From assembly GCF_014925385.1 (NCBI RefSeq), contig NZ_JACSDK010000017.1, forward strand, positions 124,001 to 188,000: DNA of 64,000 nt, written 5' to 3'. The notes below the pieces were generated by a model. That model was not told the DNA's origin. It saw nothing but the letters and a program-made list of their open reading frames with translations, and did no database searches. The translations under genes and the position numbers were made by a program. Of the stretch, positions 7,884 through 17,466 are shown one piece after another. Origin of the DNA: Pelagibius marinus. GTDB lineage: Bacteria; Pseudomonadota; Alphaproteobacteria; Kiloniellales; Kiloniellaceae. The stretch's first letter is position 1. Every line of letters begins with the position of its first letter.

Positions 7884-7915
7884 TGCGGGCGGTGCGCCGG
7901 CCCCCGTCGCAAGGC

Positions 7916-7944
7916 TTGCCAAGTCCTTGGCCTAGCTACATATA
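7916..7944 (+). promoter_or_regulatory. Possible ppk promoter
   Basis: TTGCCA (7916-7921) and CATATA (7939-7944) are separated by 17 bases, resembling -35 and -10 boxes. This is a weak match in a GC-rich genome. If real, the FNR-like site would be centred some 75-80 bases upstream of the transcription start. Confidence 0.25.
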
Positions 7945-8034
7945 GCAGTAATATTTTGGTATCCATGGCTGTGGTATGAGGGCCTCGCCCTGGGGGTGCC
8001 TGCTGGCCCCGCAGCCGGACCGGAGAGTGAAAAA

Positions 8035-10230
8035 GTGGAAGAAAGCAAGGTTGTCGCGCTGGAAGTGGAACCGCTGGAGCAGGAGTCCGACCTGCCCGCC
8101 GGGGCAGAGGTGGCCGCGATCGACCTGTCGTCCTCCGAGCGCTTCATCAACCGTGAGATCTCCTGGCTCGCTTTCAACGAGCGGGTCCTGGAGGAAGCCT
8201 ACAACGCCAACCACCCGCTGCTGGAGCGCCTGCGCTTCCTTTCCATTTCCGCCAGCAACCTGGATGAATTCTTCATGGTGCGCGTGGCCGGTCTGCGCGG
8301 TCAGCTACGCGCAGGGGTGAAGACACCCTCACCGGAGGGCCTGTCTCCCGGCCAGCAGCTGACGGCGATCAACGAGCGGGTCGCCAAGCTGATGCGCTGG
8401 CAACAGGAGAAGTGGCTGGACTTGATCGGCGAGCTCGAGGAGGCCGGCCTCACGGTGGTCAATGCCGATCAGGTGACCGGCAAGGAGCGGCGCTGGCTGG
8501 ACCAGTATTTCACCGATCATCTTTACCCGGTGCTTTCGCCCATCGCCATCGACCCGGCGCATCCTTTTCCCTTCATCCCGAACCGCGGCCTGTCGATCGT
8601 GGTGGAGTTGCTGCGCGACGATGCCGAGTCTCAGATCAACGGCCTCATTCCCATCCCGACCCTGGTCGAGCGCTTCATCCGCCTGCCGGGTGACAAGGCG
8701 CGCTTCATCCGCCTCGAGGAATTGCTGCGGCTCTACTTCGATGAGCTCTTCCCGGGTTTTGAGGTGAAATCCAGCGGCTTCTTCCGGGTGCTGCGCGACA
8801 GCGATCTGGAAGTGGAGGAAGAGGCTGAGGATCTGGTACGTGTCTTCGAAAGCGCCCTGAAGCGCCGCCGCCGCGGGTCGGTGATCCGGCTGACGGTCGA
8901 TGCGGATATGCAGCCGGCGCTGCTGGACTTCGTGGTCCGCGAGCTCCAGGTCGAGCCGGAGAACGTCTTTCCGCTGGACGGTATGCTGGGCCTTTCCGAC
9001 ACCAGCGAGCTAATTATGGACGACCGCCCCGACCTGGTGTTCGCCCCTTACAATCCGCGCTTCCCGGAGCGCATTCGCGACTTCGGCGGCGACAGCTTCG
9101 CAGCCATCCGCGCCAAGGACCTGGCAGTTCACCATCCCTACGAGAGCTTCGACGTGGTGGTGCAGTTCCTGCGCCAGGCGGCAAACGACCCGGCGGTGAT
9201 CGCCATCAAGCAGACGCTGTACCGCACCTCGGAAGACTCGCCCATCGTGAAGGCCCTGGCGGAGGCGGCCGAGGCCGGCAAGTCGGTGACCGCGCTGGTC
9301 GAGCTGAAGGCGCGCTTCGACGAGGAGCGCAATATCCGCTGGGCGCGGAACCTGGAGCGTGCCGGCGTGCAGGTCATCTACGGCTTCCTGGAGCTGAAGA
9401 CCCACGCCAAGATCTCGCTGGTGGCGCGGCGCGAGAAGGAGTCGATCCGTACCTACGTGCACTACGGCACTGGCAACTACCACCCCATCACCGCGCGGAT
9501 CTACACCGACATCTCCTTCTTTTCCTGCGATCCGGTGCTGGCGCGCGACGCCACGCGCCTGTTCAACTACATGACGGGCTACGCGACGCCGAAGGCCATG
9601 GAGAAGATCGCCTTCGCGCCGCTGACCCTGCGCCAGACGCTCCTGAAGCTGATCAATGGCGAGATCGCCCACGCCAAGGCCGGCCGTCCGGCGGCCATCT
9701 GGGCCAAGCTGAATTCCCTGGTCGATCCGGAGATCATCGACGCCCTCTACAAGGCTTCCAAGGCCGGCGTTTCCATCGACCTGGTGATTCGCGGGATCTG
9801 CTGCCTGAGGCCCGGCGTCCCGGGGCTTTCCGACAATATCCGGGTGAAGAGCATCATCGGCCGCTTCCTGGAGCACAGCCGAATCGTTTGCTTCGGTAAC
9901 GGCAAGCCGCTACCGTCCAGGGACGCCAAGGTCTTTATTTCCTCGGCGGACTGGATGCCCCGCAATCTGGACCGCCGGATCGAGACTTTGGTGCCGATCG
10001 AGAACGCCACGGTTCACCAGCAAGTCCTCGACCAGATCATGATCGCCAACTTCAACGACGAAGCGCAGAGCTGGATCCTGGAACCGGAAGGGACCTACCG
10101 GCGGGTGCGCTGCACGGCGAAGTCCTTCAGCGCGCATACCTACTTCATGACGAACCCCAGCCTGTCCGGGCGTGGCTCGGCTCTGAAGAAGTCGAAGAAA
10201 GCGCCCCGGTTGGTTCTCAAGAAATCCTGA
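8035..10230 (+). CDS. ppk: Polyphosphate kinase 1
   Basis: PPK1 makes long-chain polyphosphate from ATP, reversibly, at the inner membrane. The GTG at 8035 is preferred because GGAG lies nine bases upstream; the longer in-frame GTG at 7996 adds 13 residues and has a poor RBS. Domains in order are: N-terminal helical domain opening [19 protein letters not shown]; the head domain; then the two PLD-like catalytic domains. The active-site block [15 protein letters not shown] holds the phosphorylated His in THAK. The second His is in [10 protein letters not shown]. The C-terminus contains [13 protein letters not shown]. It is 731 residues long, a little longer than the E. coli enzyme. ppx follows after seven bases, so synthesis and breakdown are encoded together. 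Confidence 0.96.
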   Translation: MEESKVVALEVEPLEQESDLPAGAEVAAIDLSSSERFINREISWLAFNERVLEEAYNANHPLLERLRFLSISASNLDEFFMVRVAGLRGQLRAGVKTPSPEGLSPGQQLTAINERVAKLMRWQQEKWLDLIGELEEAGLTVVNADQVTGKERRWLDQYFTDHLYPVLSPIAIDPAHPFPFIPNRGLSIVVELLRDDAESQINGLIPIPTLVERFIRLPGDKARFIRLEELLRLYFDELFPGFEVKSSGFFRVLRDSDLEVEEEAEDLVRVFESALKRRRRGSVIRLTVDADMQPALLDFVVRELQVEPENVFPLDGMLGLSDTSELIMDDRPDLVFAPYNPRFPERIRDFGGDSFAAIRAKDLAVHHPYESFDVVVQFLRQAANDPAVIAIKQTLYRTSEDSPIVKALAEAAEAGKSVTALVELKARFDEERNIRWARNLERAGVQVIYGFLELKTHAKISLVARREKESIRTYVHYGTGNYHPITARIYTDISFFSCDPVLARDATRLFNYMTGYATPKAMEKIAFAPLTLRQTLLKLINGEIAHAKAGRPAAIWAKLNSLVDPEIIDALYKASKAGVSIDLVIRGICCLRPGVPGLSDNIRVKSIIGRFLEHSRIVCFGNGKPLPSRDAKVFISSADWMPRNLDRRIETLVPIENATVHQQVLDQIMIANFNDEAQSWILEPEGTYRRVRCTAKSFSAHTYFMTNPSLSGRGSALKKSKKAPRLVLKKS

Positions 10231-10237
10231 CAATCGT

Positions 10238-11755
10238 ATGAATGCCCGGCATCAGGCGGCAGTCGTCTCCCTGGCAAAGGGGAACGCCCGCGATCAGCGC
10301 GTCGCCGTTATCGATATCGGCTCGAACTCCATTCGTCTCGTGGTATTCGACGGCCTGAAGCGCGCGCCGGCGACTGTCTTCAATGAGAAGGTGCTCTGCG
10401 GACTGGGGCGCGGGCTGAAGTCCAGTGGCCGCCTGAGCCCGGAGGGCGTTGAATTGGCCGTGCCCAACCTGTTGCGCTTCACGGCGCTGGCGCGGGCCAT
10501 GGGCGTGGGCCGCATCGACCTGATCGCCACCGCTGCGGTGCGCGAGGCCGAGGACGGCCCCGCCTTCCGCCAGGCGGTGGAGGAGCAGTGCGGTCATCCG
10601 ATCCGCGTGTTGAGCGGCGAGGAGGAGGCCGAGCTTTCCGCCCTCGGCGTGATCGCCGGCAACCCGGCCGCCGACGGCATCATGGGTGACCTCGGCGGCG
10701 GCAGCCTGGAACTGGTGGAGGTGACCGATGGTAAGGTCGGCCGCTCGACCACCCTGGGCCTCGGGCCACTGCGGCTGATGGAGAGCTGCGGCGACGACCG
10801 GGGCAAGATGCGCGGCGTCATCGACAAGGCATTCTCGAAAGTCGATTGGCTGAACGCCGGAAAGGACCGGACCTTTTATCCGGTGGGCGGCGCCTGGCGC
10901 AATCTGGCGCGACTGCACATGGAGCAGAGCCGCCATCCGCTGCACGCCATCCACGAGCACACCATCAGCAGTGCCGAGGCCATCAAGCTGGCGCGGCTGC
11001 TGGCCCGGCAGGGCAAGTCCTCGCTTGCCGGTCTCCAGTACATATCGCGCCGGCGGCGCGAAACCTTGCCCCTGGGCGCTCTGGTCCTGGCCCGCCTGCT
11101 ACGCAAGCTGCAGAGCAAGGAGGTGGTCTTCTCGACCTATGGCGTTCGCGAGGGCTACCTCTTCAATCAGCTTCCGAAGGAGGTGCGACGGCAGGATCCG
11201 CTGCTGGTCGCGGCGGCGGAGATGGCGGAGCGGGAAGGCCGTTTCGGCGATGTCGGCGAGGCCATGATGAAATGGTGCGATGCGCTGTTTCCGGAGGAAA
11301 GCGACGAGGAGCGCCGCCTGCGGCTGGCCGCCTGCTACGTTTCCGACCTGGCCTGGCGCGAGCATCCGGACTTCCGCGCCGTACAGGCCCTGCGCCGCAT
11401 CCTGCATTCGCCGCTGGTCGGCATCGACCATCCCGGCCGCGCCTTCCTCGCCTATACCGTCTTCCTGCGTTACGGCGCGCCGGCGGATGCGAAAGACGCG
11501 CGGCAGACGATCGCACTGCTTGACGAGCGCTGGCGGGAGCGGGCGATCCTGCTGGGCCTTGCCCTGCGCCTGGCTTACCGGGTCTCGGCGGCGACGCGCT
11601 GGGTGCTGGACCACAGTGGTCTCAGCGTCGACGGCAAGGTGCTGGAGTTGAGGCTGCCGGACGACGGCTCGGTGCCGGACGGCGAGGCGGTGCAGCGCCG
11701 CCTCAAGACCCTGGCCCAGGCCGGCCAGTTCGAGGAAACCAGGATCGTCGTTTAG
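10238..11755 (+). CDS. ppx: Exopolyphosphatase / Ppx-GppA phosphatase
   Basis: A 505-residue member of the sugar kinase/Hsp70/actin superfamily that removes terminal phosphate from polyphosphate and may also act on pppGpp. The phosphate loop VAVIDIGSNSIRLVVFDG (residues ~22-39) and the second loop GDLGGGSLELVEV (~149-161) define the family. A C-terminal helical extension with HD-like features follows (~310-505), as in long alphaproteobacterial Ppx. It starts seven bases after ppk, forming the conserved ppk-ppx pair. The predicted FNR-like site before ppk would control both. Confidence 0.94.
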   Translation: MNARHQAAVVSLAKGNARDQRVAVIDIGSNSIRLVVFDGLKRAPATVFNEKVLCGLGRGLKSSGRLSPEGVELAVPNLLRFTALARAMGVGRIDLIATAAVREAEDGPAFRQAVEEQCGHPIRVLSGEEEAELSALGVIAGNPAADGIMGDLGGGSLELVEVTDGKVGRSTTLGLGPLRLMESCGDDRGKMRGVIDKAFSKVDWLNAGKDRTFYPVGGAWRNLARLHMEQSRHPLHAIHEHTISSAEAIKLARLLARQGKSSLAGLQYISRRRRETLPLGALVLARLLRKLQSKEVVFSTYGVREGYLFNQLPKEVRRQDPLLVAAAEMAEREGRFGDVGEAMMKWCDALFPEESDEERRLRLAACYVSDLAWREHPDFRAVQALRRILHSPLVGIDHPGRAFLAYTVFLRYGAPADAKDARQTIALLDERWRERAILLGLALRLAYRVSAATRWVLDHSGLSVDGKVLELRLPDDGSVPDGEAVQRRLKTLAQAGQFEETRIVV

Positions 11756-11769
11756 CCGGGGAACGGCGG

Positions 11770-12825
11770 TCAGCGCACCTCGATCTCGCGCTCGATCTCG
11801 AAAACGGTGACCCTTCCGCTGTCGGCTTCCCGTTCCACCCGATAGAGACCACGATAGGTGCCGGCCGGCCAGGCCGACCTGGTGAGCTTGCGCCCGACCC
11901 AGCGGGTCAGGACGGCACGGTTGCGCTCCAGCACCTCGTCCTTCTGGAAGAAGACCTTCCCCTCGGGCGAAAGGATGGTCAGCTTCTGGATGTCGCCTTG
12001 GCGCAGGCCCCAGGCGCCGGCGTAGAAGATCAGGACCGGGGACTTGGCGGAGAGCGGGCCGGGTTCCTCGATGCCTTCCAGCACCTCGCGATGGGTCGTG
12101 GTGCGGCCCAGGAAGCCGGCCGAGAGCAGGCCGCCGACGCGGTAGGGAAGCTGAGCCTGCGCGGCCGGCGACCAGAGGCTCTGTGCCGCCTTGCCGCAGG
12201 CCGCCGAGGGCTCCAGGCCGGTGAAGGGATCCAGCAGCTTGTTACGGTAGGTCACGGCAAAGTGGACGTGAGGGAAGTCGCTGTTGCCGGAGAGACCGAT
12301 GAGGCCCAGCTTCTGGCCGCGCTCCACGCGGTCGCCGCGTTTCACCGCGACCGTGCCCTTCCTCATGTGGGCGTAGGTGGTGATCCAGCCGCCGCCGTGC
12401 TTGATGGCAACCCAGTTGCCGTTGCGTTCCTGGCGGGTCTTGCCCGGCCCGGTGTCCTGCATCAGCAGGTCGGGCTGGCCGTCCTCGGCGATGAGCACCT
12501 CGCCGGCCGCGGCGGCGACCACCGCGACGCCTCGACGCATCTCGATCTGCGTCGGGATCCGGATGTCGATGCCGCGGTGGCCGTCGTAGGAGAGGCCGCC
12601 GCAGGTGTGGTCCTTCCAGCCGGGGCCGGGGTCGTAGTCGATGTAGTTCTGGACGTTGCAGACCTCGCCCATGCGGCAGTCGAGGGGCAGGTCGAAGCCG
12701 CCGCCGGGCGGCGCCGGGGTTTGGGCCGGAGCGGGGCCGGCGAGCAGGGCGCCGGCGAGAAGCCCCACGAGGTGAAGGGAGGCAAGACGAAGGGGACCGC
12801 GCACCCGCTGGATCAGGCGGCCCAT
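11770..12825 (-). CDS. M23 family metallopeptidase (LytM-type), exported
   Basis: A 351-residue exported protein: a basic start, then a hydrophobic core ending PAPAQ (residues ~1-35). The M23 domain shows the Zn-site HRGIDIRIP (HxxxD) and HVHFAV (HxH) together with GNWVAIKHGGGWITTYAHM, so the Zn ligands and the catalytic His of an active endopeptidase are present. Such enzymes cut peptidoglycan cross-bridges. The C-terminal ~110 residues form an additional, probably beta-rich, domain found in this alphaproteobacterial subgroup. Cys residues (CRMGEVCNVQ, CGGL) could form disulfides. It is convergent with ppx and sits five bases downstream of rnd, hence likely co-transcribed with rnd. Confidence 0.88.
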   Translation of the reverse strand: MGRLIQRVRGPLRLASLHLVGLLAGALLAGPAPAQTPAPPGGGFDLPLDCRMGEVCNVQNYIDYDPGPGWKDHTCGGLSYDGHRGIDIRIPTQIEMRRGVAVVAAAAGEVLIAEDGQPDLLMQDTGPGKTRQERNGNWVAIKHGGGWITTYAHMRKGTVAVKRGDRVERGQKLGLIGLSGNSDFPHVHFAVTYRNKLLDPFTGLEPSAACGKAAQSLWSPAAQAQLPYRVGGLLSAGFLGRTTTHREVLEGIEEPGPLSAKSPVLIFYAGAWGLRQGDIQKLTILSPEGKVFFQKDEVLERNRAVLTRWVGRKLTRSAWPAGTYRGLYRVEREADSGRVTVFEIEREIEVR

Positions 12826-12830
12826 GGCGC

Positions 12831-14003
12831 TCAGTCCTTGCCGGACTGCCCGAGCGGCACCACCCGGACCTTGTTGCCCGAGGCGCTGAGCGCCACCGTG
12901 CCGTGTTTCAGGGCCAGGGCGTCGCGGCCGAAGATGTCGAAGCGCCAGCCTTTGAGGGCCATGACGTCGGCCTCGTCGTCGATGGCGATCTGCTCCAGGT
13001 CGGCGGTATTGGCGATGAGCTTCTGGGCCACGTCGTGCTCCTCGCAGCGCAGCTTCAGCATCACCTTCAACAGGTCCATCAAAGGGCCGATGCCGTTGGT
13101 CGACTGCTGCTTGGGCGGTGGCTTGGGCAGGTCGCCGTCGGGGACCGCCAGGCCCTTGGATACGGCCTCCAGGATCGCCTTGCCGATGCGCCCGCGGGCG
13201 AGGTCGCGGTTGATGCCGCGCGAGCGCGCCAGCTCTTCCTCGCTGGTCGGGCGGTGGGCAGCGATGTCGAAGAGCTGCTCGTCCCGCAGCACCCGGCCGC
13301 GCGGCACGTCGCGCTGCTGGGCCTCTTCCTCGCGCCAGGTCGCCAGGGCGCGCAGCACAGCCAGATAGCGCCGGTCGTTTGAGCGGGTCTTGAGGCGCTT
13401 CCAGGCCTCCTCAGGCTCCAGGCGGTAGGTCTCCGGCGAGCACAGGATCGCCATCTCCTCGTCCAGCCAGGTGGCGCGGCCGCTTTTGTCCAGGCGGCGG
13501 GCAAGCTTCTTGTAGACCTTGCGCAGGTGGGTCACGTCGGCCAGGGCGTAGGTCAGCTGGCGCTGGGCCAGGGGACGGCGGGACCAGTCGGTGAAGCGCG
13601 AGGACTTGTCGATCTGGGCGCCGGTCAGCTTGCGCACCAGGGTGTCGTAGCCCACCGATTCGCCGAAGCCGCAGACCATGGCAGCCACCTGGGTGTCGAA
13701 AATGGGGGCCGGCAGGCGCCCGGTCATATGGAAGAAGATTTCCATGTCCTGGCGCCCCGAATGCAGCACCTTGACGATCTTGGGGTCGTCGAAAAGCGCC
13801 AGCAGAGGGGCCAGGTCCAGGCCCTCCGCCAGGGTATCGATAGCCGCGACGTCGTCATCCTCCGGCCCCGCCACCTGCAAGAGGCAGAGCTTCGGCCAAT
13901 AGCTGGAATCCCGCAGGAATTCGGTATCGACAGTAATAAATTCGGCTGAAGCCAGCCGCGCGCAGAACGCCTGGAGTTCCGCGCTTTCCGCAATCAGGTT
14001 CAT
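12831..14003 (-). CDS. rnd: Ribonuclease D
   Basis: A 3'-5' exoribonuclease for tRNA and small RNA maturation. The DEDD exonuclease signature is complete: FITVDTEFLRDSSYWPKLCL (D, E), SGRQDMEIFF (D), then the Exo III stretch QLTYALADVTHL (Y, D). One HRDC domain is seen at ~213-280 (RNDRRYLAVLRALATWREEEAQ) and a second C-terminal HRDC-like part follows. The start chosen is ATG at 14003 (MNLIAESAELQAFCARL); a GTG five codons upstream is possible. The length of 390 residues is normal. It is divergent from aspS across a region with two strong hairpins. Confidence 0.93.
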   Translation of the reverse strand: MNLIAESAELQAFCARLASAEFITVDTEFLRDSSYWPKLCLLQVAGPEDDDVAAIDTLAEGLDLAPLLALFDDPKIVKVLHSGRQDMEIFFHMTGRLPAPIFDTQVAAMVCGFGESVGYDTLVRKLTGAQIDKSSRFTDWSRRPLAQRQLTYALADVTHLRKVYKKLARRLDKSGRATWLDEEMAILCSPETYRLEPEEAWKRLKTRSNDRRYLAVLRALATWREEEAQQRDVPRGRVLRDEQLFDIAAHRPTSEEELARSRGINRDLARGRIGKAILEAVSKGLAVPDGDLPKPPPKQQSTNGIGPLMDLLKVMLKLRCEEHDVAQKLIANTADLEQIAIDDEADVMALKGWRFDIFGRDALALKHGTVALSASGNKVRVVPLGQSGKD

Positions 14004-14032
14004 GGCAGCGGTATACACTTAAACGCGCAGCC

Positions 14033-14079
14033 GCGAAAGCGCGTAGGCGGCCCCTGAGGGGCCTCCACGGCGCTTTCGC
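14033..14079. repeat. Two-part palindrome upstream of rnd
   Basis: GCGAAAGCGC (14033-14042) pairs perfectly with GCGCTTTCGC (14070-14079). Between them GGCCCC (14049-14054) pairs with GGGGCC (14058-14063) around TGA. It lies just upstream of the rnd start, in the region shared with aspS, and could form an RNA hairpin in a leader or act as a cruciform or terminator. Confidence 0.5.
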
Positions 14080-14095
14080 AGGGCTTCCCGGGGGC

Positions 14096-14122
14096 GGCCC
14101 GGCCCCGCGTGAGGGCCGGGCC
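14096..14122. repeat. Perfect ten-pair GC hairpin in the rnd-aspS region
   Basis: GGCCCGGCCC (14096-14105) pairs perfectly with GGGCCGGGCC (14113-14122) around a seven-base loop. It lies about 95 bases before the aspS start and has no T-run. Confidence 0.45.
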
Positions 14123-14215
14123 CGGCCGCGCCTCCAGGCTTGACAAAAGGCCAGATTCCCGGCCTCTTGCGCGCTGATTCCAAGCCCTTGCTGTCCTTAT
14201 TCCGGAAGCTTTTCA

Positions 14216-15994
14216 ATGCACGCCTACCGTTCCCACACCTGCGGCGAACTGCGCACAACCCACGCCGGCGAGCGGGTCCGCCTTTCCGGGTGGATCCACC
14301 GCAAGCGCGACCATGGCCAGCTCCTCTTCGTCGACCTGCGCGATACCTACGGGATCAGCCAGTGCGTGATCGACGTCTCCAGCCCGATGTTCCAGGAGCT
14401 GGAGAACGCCAGGGTTGAAAGCGTTATCACGGTTACCGGCCCGGTGGTGAAGCGTACGCCGGAGACCGTGAACCCGGCCATGCTGACGGGCGAGGTGGAA
14501 CTGAAGGTCGAGGAACTGACCGTCCAGTCCCGGGCCGCGGTGCTGCCGCTGCAGGTCAACGCCGACGAGGACGCCGGCGAGGAGACCCGCCTGCGCTTCC
14601 GCTACCTGGACCTGCGGCGCGAGAAGATGCAGGCGCGCATCCGCCTGCGCGGCCAGGTGATCCAGGCGATCCGCGAGGGCATGGTGAGCCAGGGCTTCCA
14701 GGAGTTCCAGACCCCGATCCTGACCGCCAGCAGCCCGGAGGGCGCGCGTGACTACCTGGTGCCGAGCCGCATCCACCCCGGCAAGTTCTACGCCCTGCCG
14801 CAGGCGCCGCAGATGTTCAAGCAGCTGTTGATGATCGCCGGCTTCGACCGCTACTTCCAGATCGCGCCCTGCTTCCGCGACGAGGACAGCCGCGCCGACC
14901 GCTCGCCGGGCGAGTTCTACCAGCTCGACTTCGAGATGAGCTTCGTGACGCAGGACGATGTCTTCAACGCCATCGAGCCGGTGCTGCACGGCGTTTTCGA
15001 GCAGTTCGCCAGGGGCCGCAGCGTGACTCCGGCGCCCTTTCCGCGCATTCCCTTCCGCGAGGCCATGCTGAAGTACGGCTCCGACAAGCCGGATCTGCGC
15101 AACCCCATCGAGATCGTCGACGTGACCGAGGCCTTCCGCGGCTCCGGCTTCGGCATCTTCGCCAAGGCCGTCGAGGCGGGCTCGGTGGTGCGCGCCATCC
15201 CGGCGCCGGGCGCCGGATCGCGCCCGCGCAGCTTCTTCGACAAGCTGAACGACTGGGCGCGCGAGGAAGGCGCGGCCGGACTGGGCTACATCATTTACGG
15301 CGAGGACGGCACGCCCAAGGGCCCCATCGCCAAGAACCTGGACGAGGCGCGCACCGCCCAGATCAAGGAAGCCGCGGGCCTGAAGGACGGCGACGCGGTG
15401 TTCTTTTCCTGCGACAAGGAAGGCGCGGCGGCCAAGCTGGCCGGCCAGGTCCGCAACCGTCTCGGTGACGAGCTGGACATCCTGGAGAAGAACTCCTTCC
15501 GCTTCTGCTGGATCGTCGACTTCCCGATGTTCGAGCTGGACGAGGACAGCGGCAAGACCGAGTTCAGCCACAATCCCTTCTCCATGCCGCAGGGTGGCCT
15601 GGAGGCACTGGAGACCAAGGACCCGCTGGATATCCTGGCCTACCAGTACGACATCGTCTGCAACGGCGTGGAGCTGTCGTCGGGCGCGATCCGGAACCAC
15701 CTGCCGGAGGTCATGTACAAGGCCTTCGCCATCGCCGGCTACAGCCAGGACCAGGTGGACAGCGAGTTCGCCGGCATGATCTCGGCGCTGAAGTTCGGCG
15801 CCCCGCCGCACGGCGGCTCCGCCCCGGGCATCGACCGCATCGTCATGCTGCTGGCCGACGAGCCCAACATCCGCGAGGTCGTCGCTTTCCCGATGAACCA
15901 ACGCGCCGAGGACCTGATGATGCAGGCCCCCGCGCCGGTCAGCGAGCGCCAGCTGCGCGAGCTGCACATCAAGCTCGACCTGCCGCCCGAGTAA
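14216..15994 (+). CDS. aspS: Aspartyl-tRNA synthetase, probably non-discriminating
   Basis: A 592-residue class II synthetase of bacterial type: N-terminal OB-fold anticodon-binding domain (~1-110), catalytic core split by the GAD insertion (~290-420), and C-terminal motif 3 ([14 protein letters not shown]). Motif 2 is [20 protein letters not shown]. In the OB-fold the residue after RKRD is His (RKRDHG), as in enzymes known to charge both tRNA(Asp) and tRNA(Asn), whereas E. coli has Leu there. GatCAB is present at 44-48 kb and can convert Asp-tRNA(Asn), so non-discriminating activity is inferred. Agmatine deiminase follows 29 bases downstream. Confidence 0.96.
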   Translation: MHAYRSHTCGELRTTHAGERVRLSGWIHRKRDHGQLLFVDLRDTYGISQCVIDVSSPMFQELENARVESVITVTGPVVKRTPETVNPAMLTGEVELKVEELTVQSRAAVLPLQVNADEDAGEETRLRFRYLDLRREKMQARIRLRGQVIQAIREGMVSQGFQEFQTPILTASSPEGARDYLVPSRIHPGKFYALPQAPQMFKQLLMIAGFDRYFQIAPCFRDEDSRADRSPGEFYQLDFEMSFVTQDDVFNAIEPVLHGVFEQFARGRSVTPAPFPRIPFREAMLKYGSDKPDLRNPIEIVDVTEAFRGSGFGIFAKAVEAGSVVRAIPAPGAGSRPRSFFDKLNDWAREEGAAGLGYIIYGEDGTPKGPIAKNLDEARTAQIKEAAGLKDGDAVFFSCDKEGAAAKLAGQVRNRLGDELDILEKNSFRFCWIVDFPMFELDEDSGKTEFSHNPFSMPQGGLEALETKDPLDILAYQYDIVCNGVELSSGAIRNHLPEVMYKAFAIAGYSQDQVDSEFAGMISALKFGAPPHGGSAPGIDRIVMLLADEPNIREVVAFPMNQRAEDLMMQAPAPVSERQLRELHIKLDLPPE

Positions 15995-16023
15995 GGCTGG
16001 CGAAGCACCCGGGGGCAGGTACC

Positions 16024-17046
16024 ATGGCTGATCGCACTCCCGCCGACGACGGCTTCTTCATGCCCGCCGAGTGGGCGCCGCATGAGCGCTGCTGGATGGC
16101 CTGGCCCTGCCGCGACAGCCTGTGGGGCGAGGGACTGGCGGCGGCCCGGGCGGCCCACGCGGCGGTTGCCAAGGCAATCTCCGGCTTCGAGCCGGTGACC
16201 ATGCTGGCCAACGCCGAGGAGTTGGAAGAGGCCCAGGCGCAGTGCGGGCCCGGTGTTACCTGCCAGGCCATGCCGCTGGACGACTCCTGGATGCGCGACA
16301 GCGGGCCCAGCTTCGTCATCGACGGCAAGGGCGGTATCGCCGGGGTCGACTGGCGTTTCAACGCCTGGGGCGGCAAGTTCCAGCCCTACGACCAGGACGC
16401 GCTGACCGCCGAGCGTCTGCTGGCGCAGCTCGAGGTGTCACGCTATGCCGCGCCGTTGGTGCTGGAAGGCGGCTCGATCCATGTGGACGGCGAGGGCACG
16501 CTGCTGACCAGCGAGGAGTGCCTGCTCAATCCCAACCGCAACCCGGACCTGGGGCGCGCCGACATCGAGGACCTGCTGCGCCGCTATGCCGGCGTCGAGC
16601 GTTTCGTCTGGCTGGGCGAGGGCCTGGATAAGGACGACACCGACGGCCATGTCGACAACATCGCCTGCTTCGTGCGTCCCAGCGTGGTCATGGCGGTCAC
16701 CTGCGACGACCCGGCGGACCGCAACCACGCGATCCTGAAAGACAACCTGGCGCGGCTGGCCAAGGCAAAGGATGCCAGGGGCAGGGCGCTGGAGGTCATC
16801 GAGCTGCCGCTGCCGCGCGAACCGCGCTATGTCGACGGCCAGCGCCTGGCGCTGTCCTACGTGAACTACTACATCGCCAACGGCGGTGTGGTCATGCCCC
16901 GCTTCGGCGACGCCAACGACGCCCCGGCCTTCGAGATCGTCTCCAGGGCTTTCCCCGAGCGCAAGGTGGTGCAGGTCGAGGCCAGCGCCATCCTGGTCGG
17001 CGGCGGCGGCATCCACTGCATCACCCAGCAGCAGCCGCGGCCCTGA
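16024..17046 (+). CDS. aguA: Agmatine deiminase
   Basis: A 340-residue member of the guanidino-group-modifying superfamily that converts agmatine to N-carbamoylputrescine, a route from arginine to putrescine. Diagnostic segments are HERCWMAWPCR near the start, PLDDSWMRDSGP (residues ~81-92), EGGSIHVDGEGT (~148-159), DTDGHVDNIACF (~202-213) and the catalytic cysteine in GGGIHCITQQQP near the C-terminus. The usual partner N-carbamoylputrescine amidase (aguB) is not beside it. It starts 29 bases after aspS and may share its transcript. Confidence 0.93.
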   Translation: MADRTPADDGFFMPAEWAPHERCWMAWPCRDSLWGEGLAAARAAHAAVAKAISGFEPVTMLANAEELEEAQAQCGPGVTCQAMPLDDSWMRDSGPSFVIDGKGGIAGVDWRFNAWGGKFQPYDQDALTAERLLAQLEVSRYAAPLVLEGGSIHVDGEGTLLTSEECLLNPNRNPDLGRADIEDLLRRYAGVERFVWLGEGLDKDDTDGHVDNIACFVRPSVVMAVTCDDPADRNHAILKDNLARLAKAKDARGRALEVIELPLPREPRYVDGQRLALSYVNYYIANGGVVMPRFGDANDAPAFEIVSRAFPERKVVQVEASAILVGGGGIHCITQQQPRP

Positions 17047-17466
17047 GACGAGCGGCCGGCGGGGGCAGAACAGGGCTGGCTGAATTGGCCGCAGCGGCCC
17101 TGGATCAGGGACTCGCAGTCGGGCGACCTGGGACAGAGCCAATCCCCCTAACGACCTTTCTCCACTCCAGGTGAGCAACCATAGATAGTGGTTTCTTTGT
17201 ACCTGGTAGTGTTGGTCGTATCTTTGGGCGCCTGTGAGGCGCGCGCGGCGCGACCAGAGAGTTATGAATCAGTAGACAAGGGGAGTTATTAGAACCATAC
17301 CAAAGGCAGTATTTCGCCTCTGCGGCGAAATACTCGTTTGGTATGAAATTAAGACAACATTTACGAGGGTCTACTAAAGGTTTGGCACGGCAATAAGTCC
17401 TGCGCCTCAATTCTTCGGGGTGAGGCAGGGCAAGACCGAACGAAATCGAGAGGGGATCCCGGGATC
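17047..17466. other. Intergenic region with long hairpin
   Basis: About 420 bases with no convincing reading frame. The second half is clearly less GC-rich than the surroundings and holds a large stem-loop at 17296-17345. It precedes the binding-protein gene, so it may carry its promoter and leader. Confidence 0.55.
17296..17345. ncRNA. Structured 50-base hairpin, possible RNA leader or small RNA
   Basis: Outer arms CATACCAAA (17296-17304) and TTTGGTATG (17337-17345) are perfect complements. The inner arms AGTATTTCGCC (17308-17318) and GGCGAAATACT (17324-17334) also match fully and leave a five-base loop. In total 20 base pairs with one small internal loop. No T-run follows, so it is not a standard terminator. 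It lies about 120 bases before the binding-protein start. Confidence 0.4.

Larger units (their letters stand above)
7717..8034. other. Regulatory intergenic region upstream of ppk
   Basis: About 320 bases with no convincing gene. It holds a stem-loop (7757-7796), a perfect 20-base FNR/FixK-like palindrome (7864-7883) and a weak promoter-like pair (7916-7944). These are listed separately. Confidence 0.6.

Noticed and set aside
17296-17345. The long hairpin as an ordinary intrinsic terminator of aguA
   Set aside because: It lies about 250 bases after the aguA stop and has no T-run.
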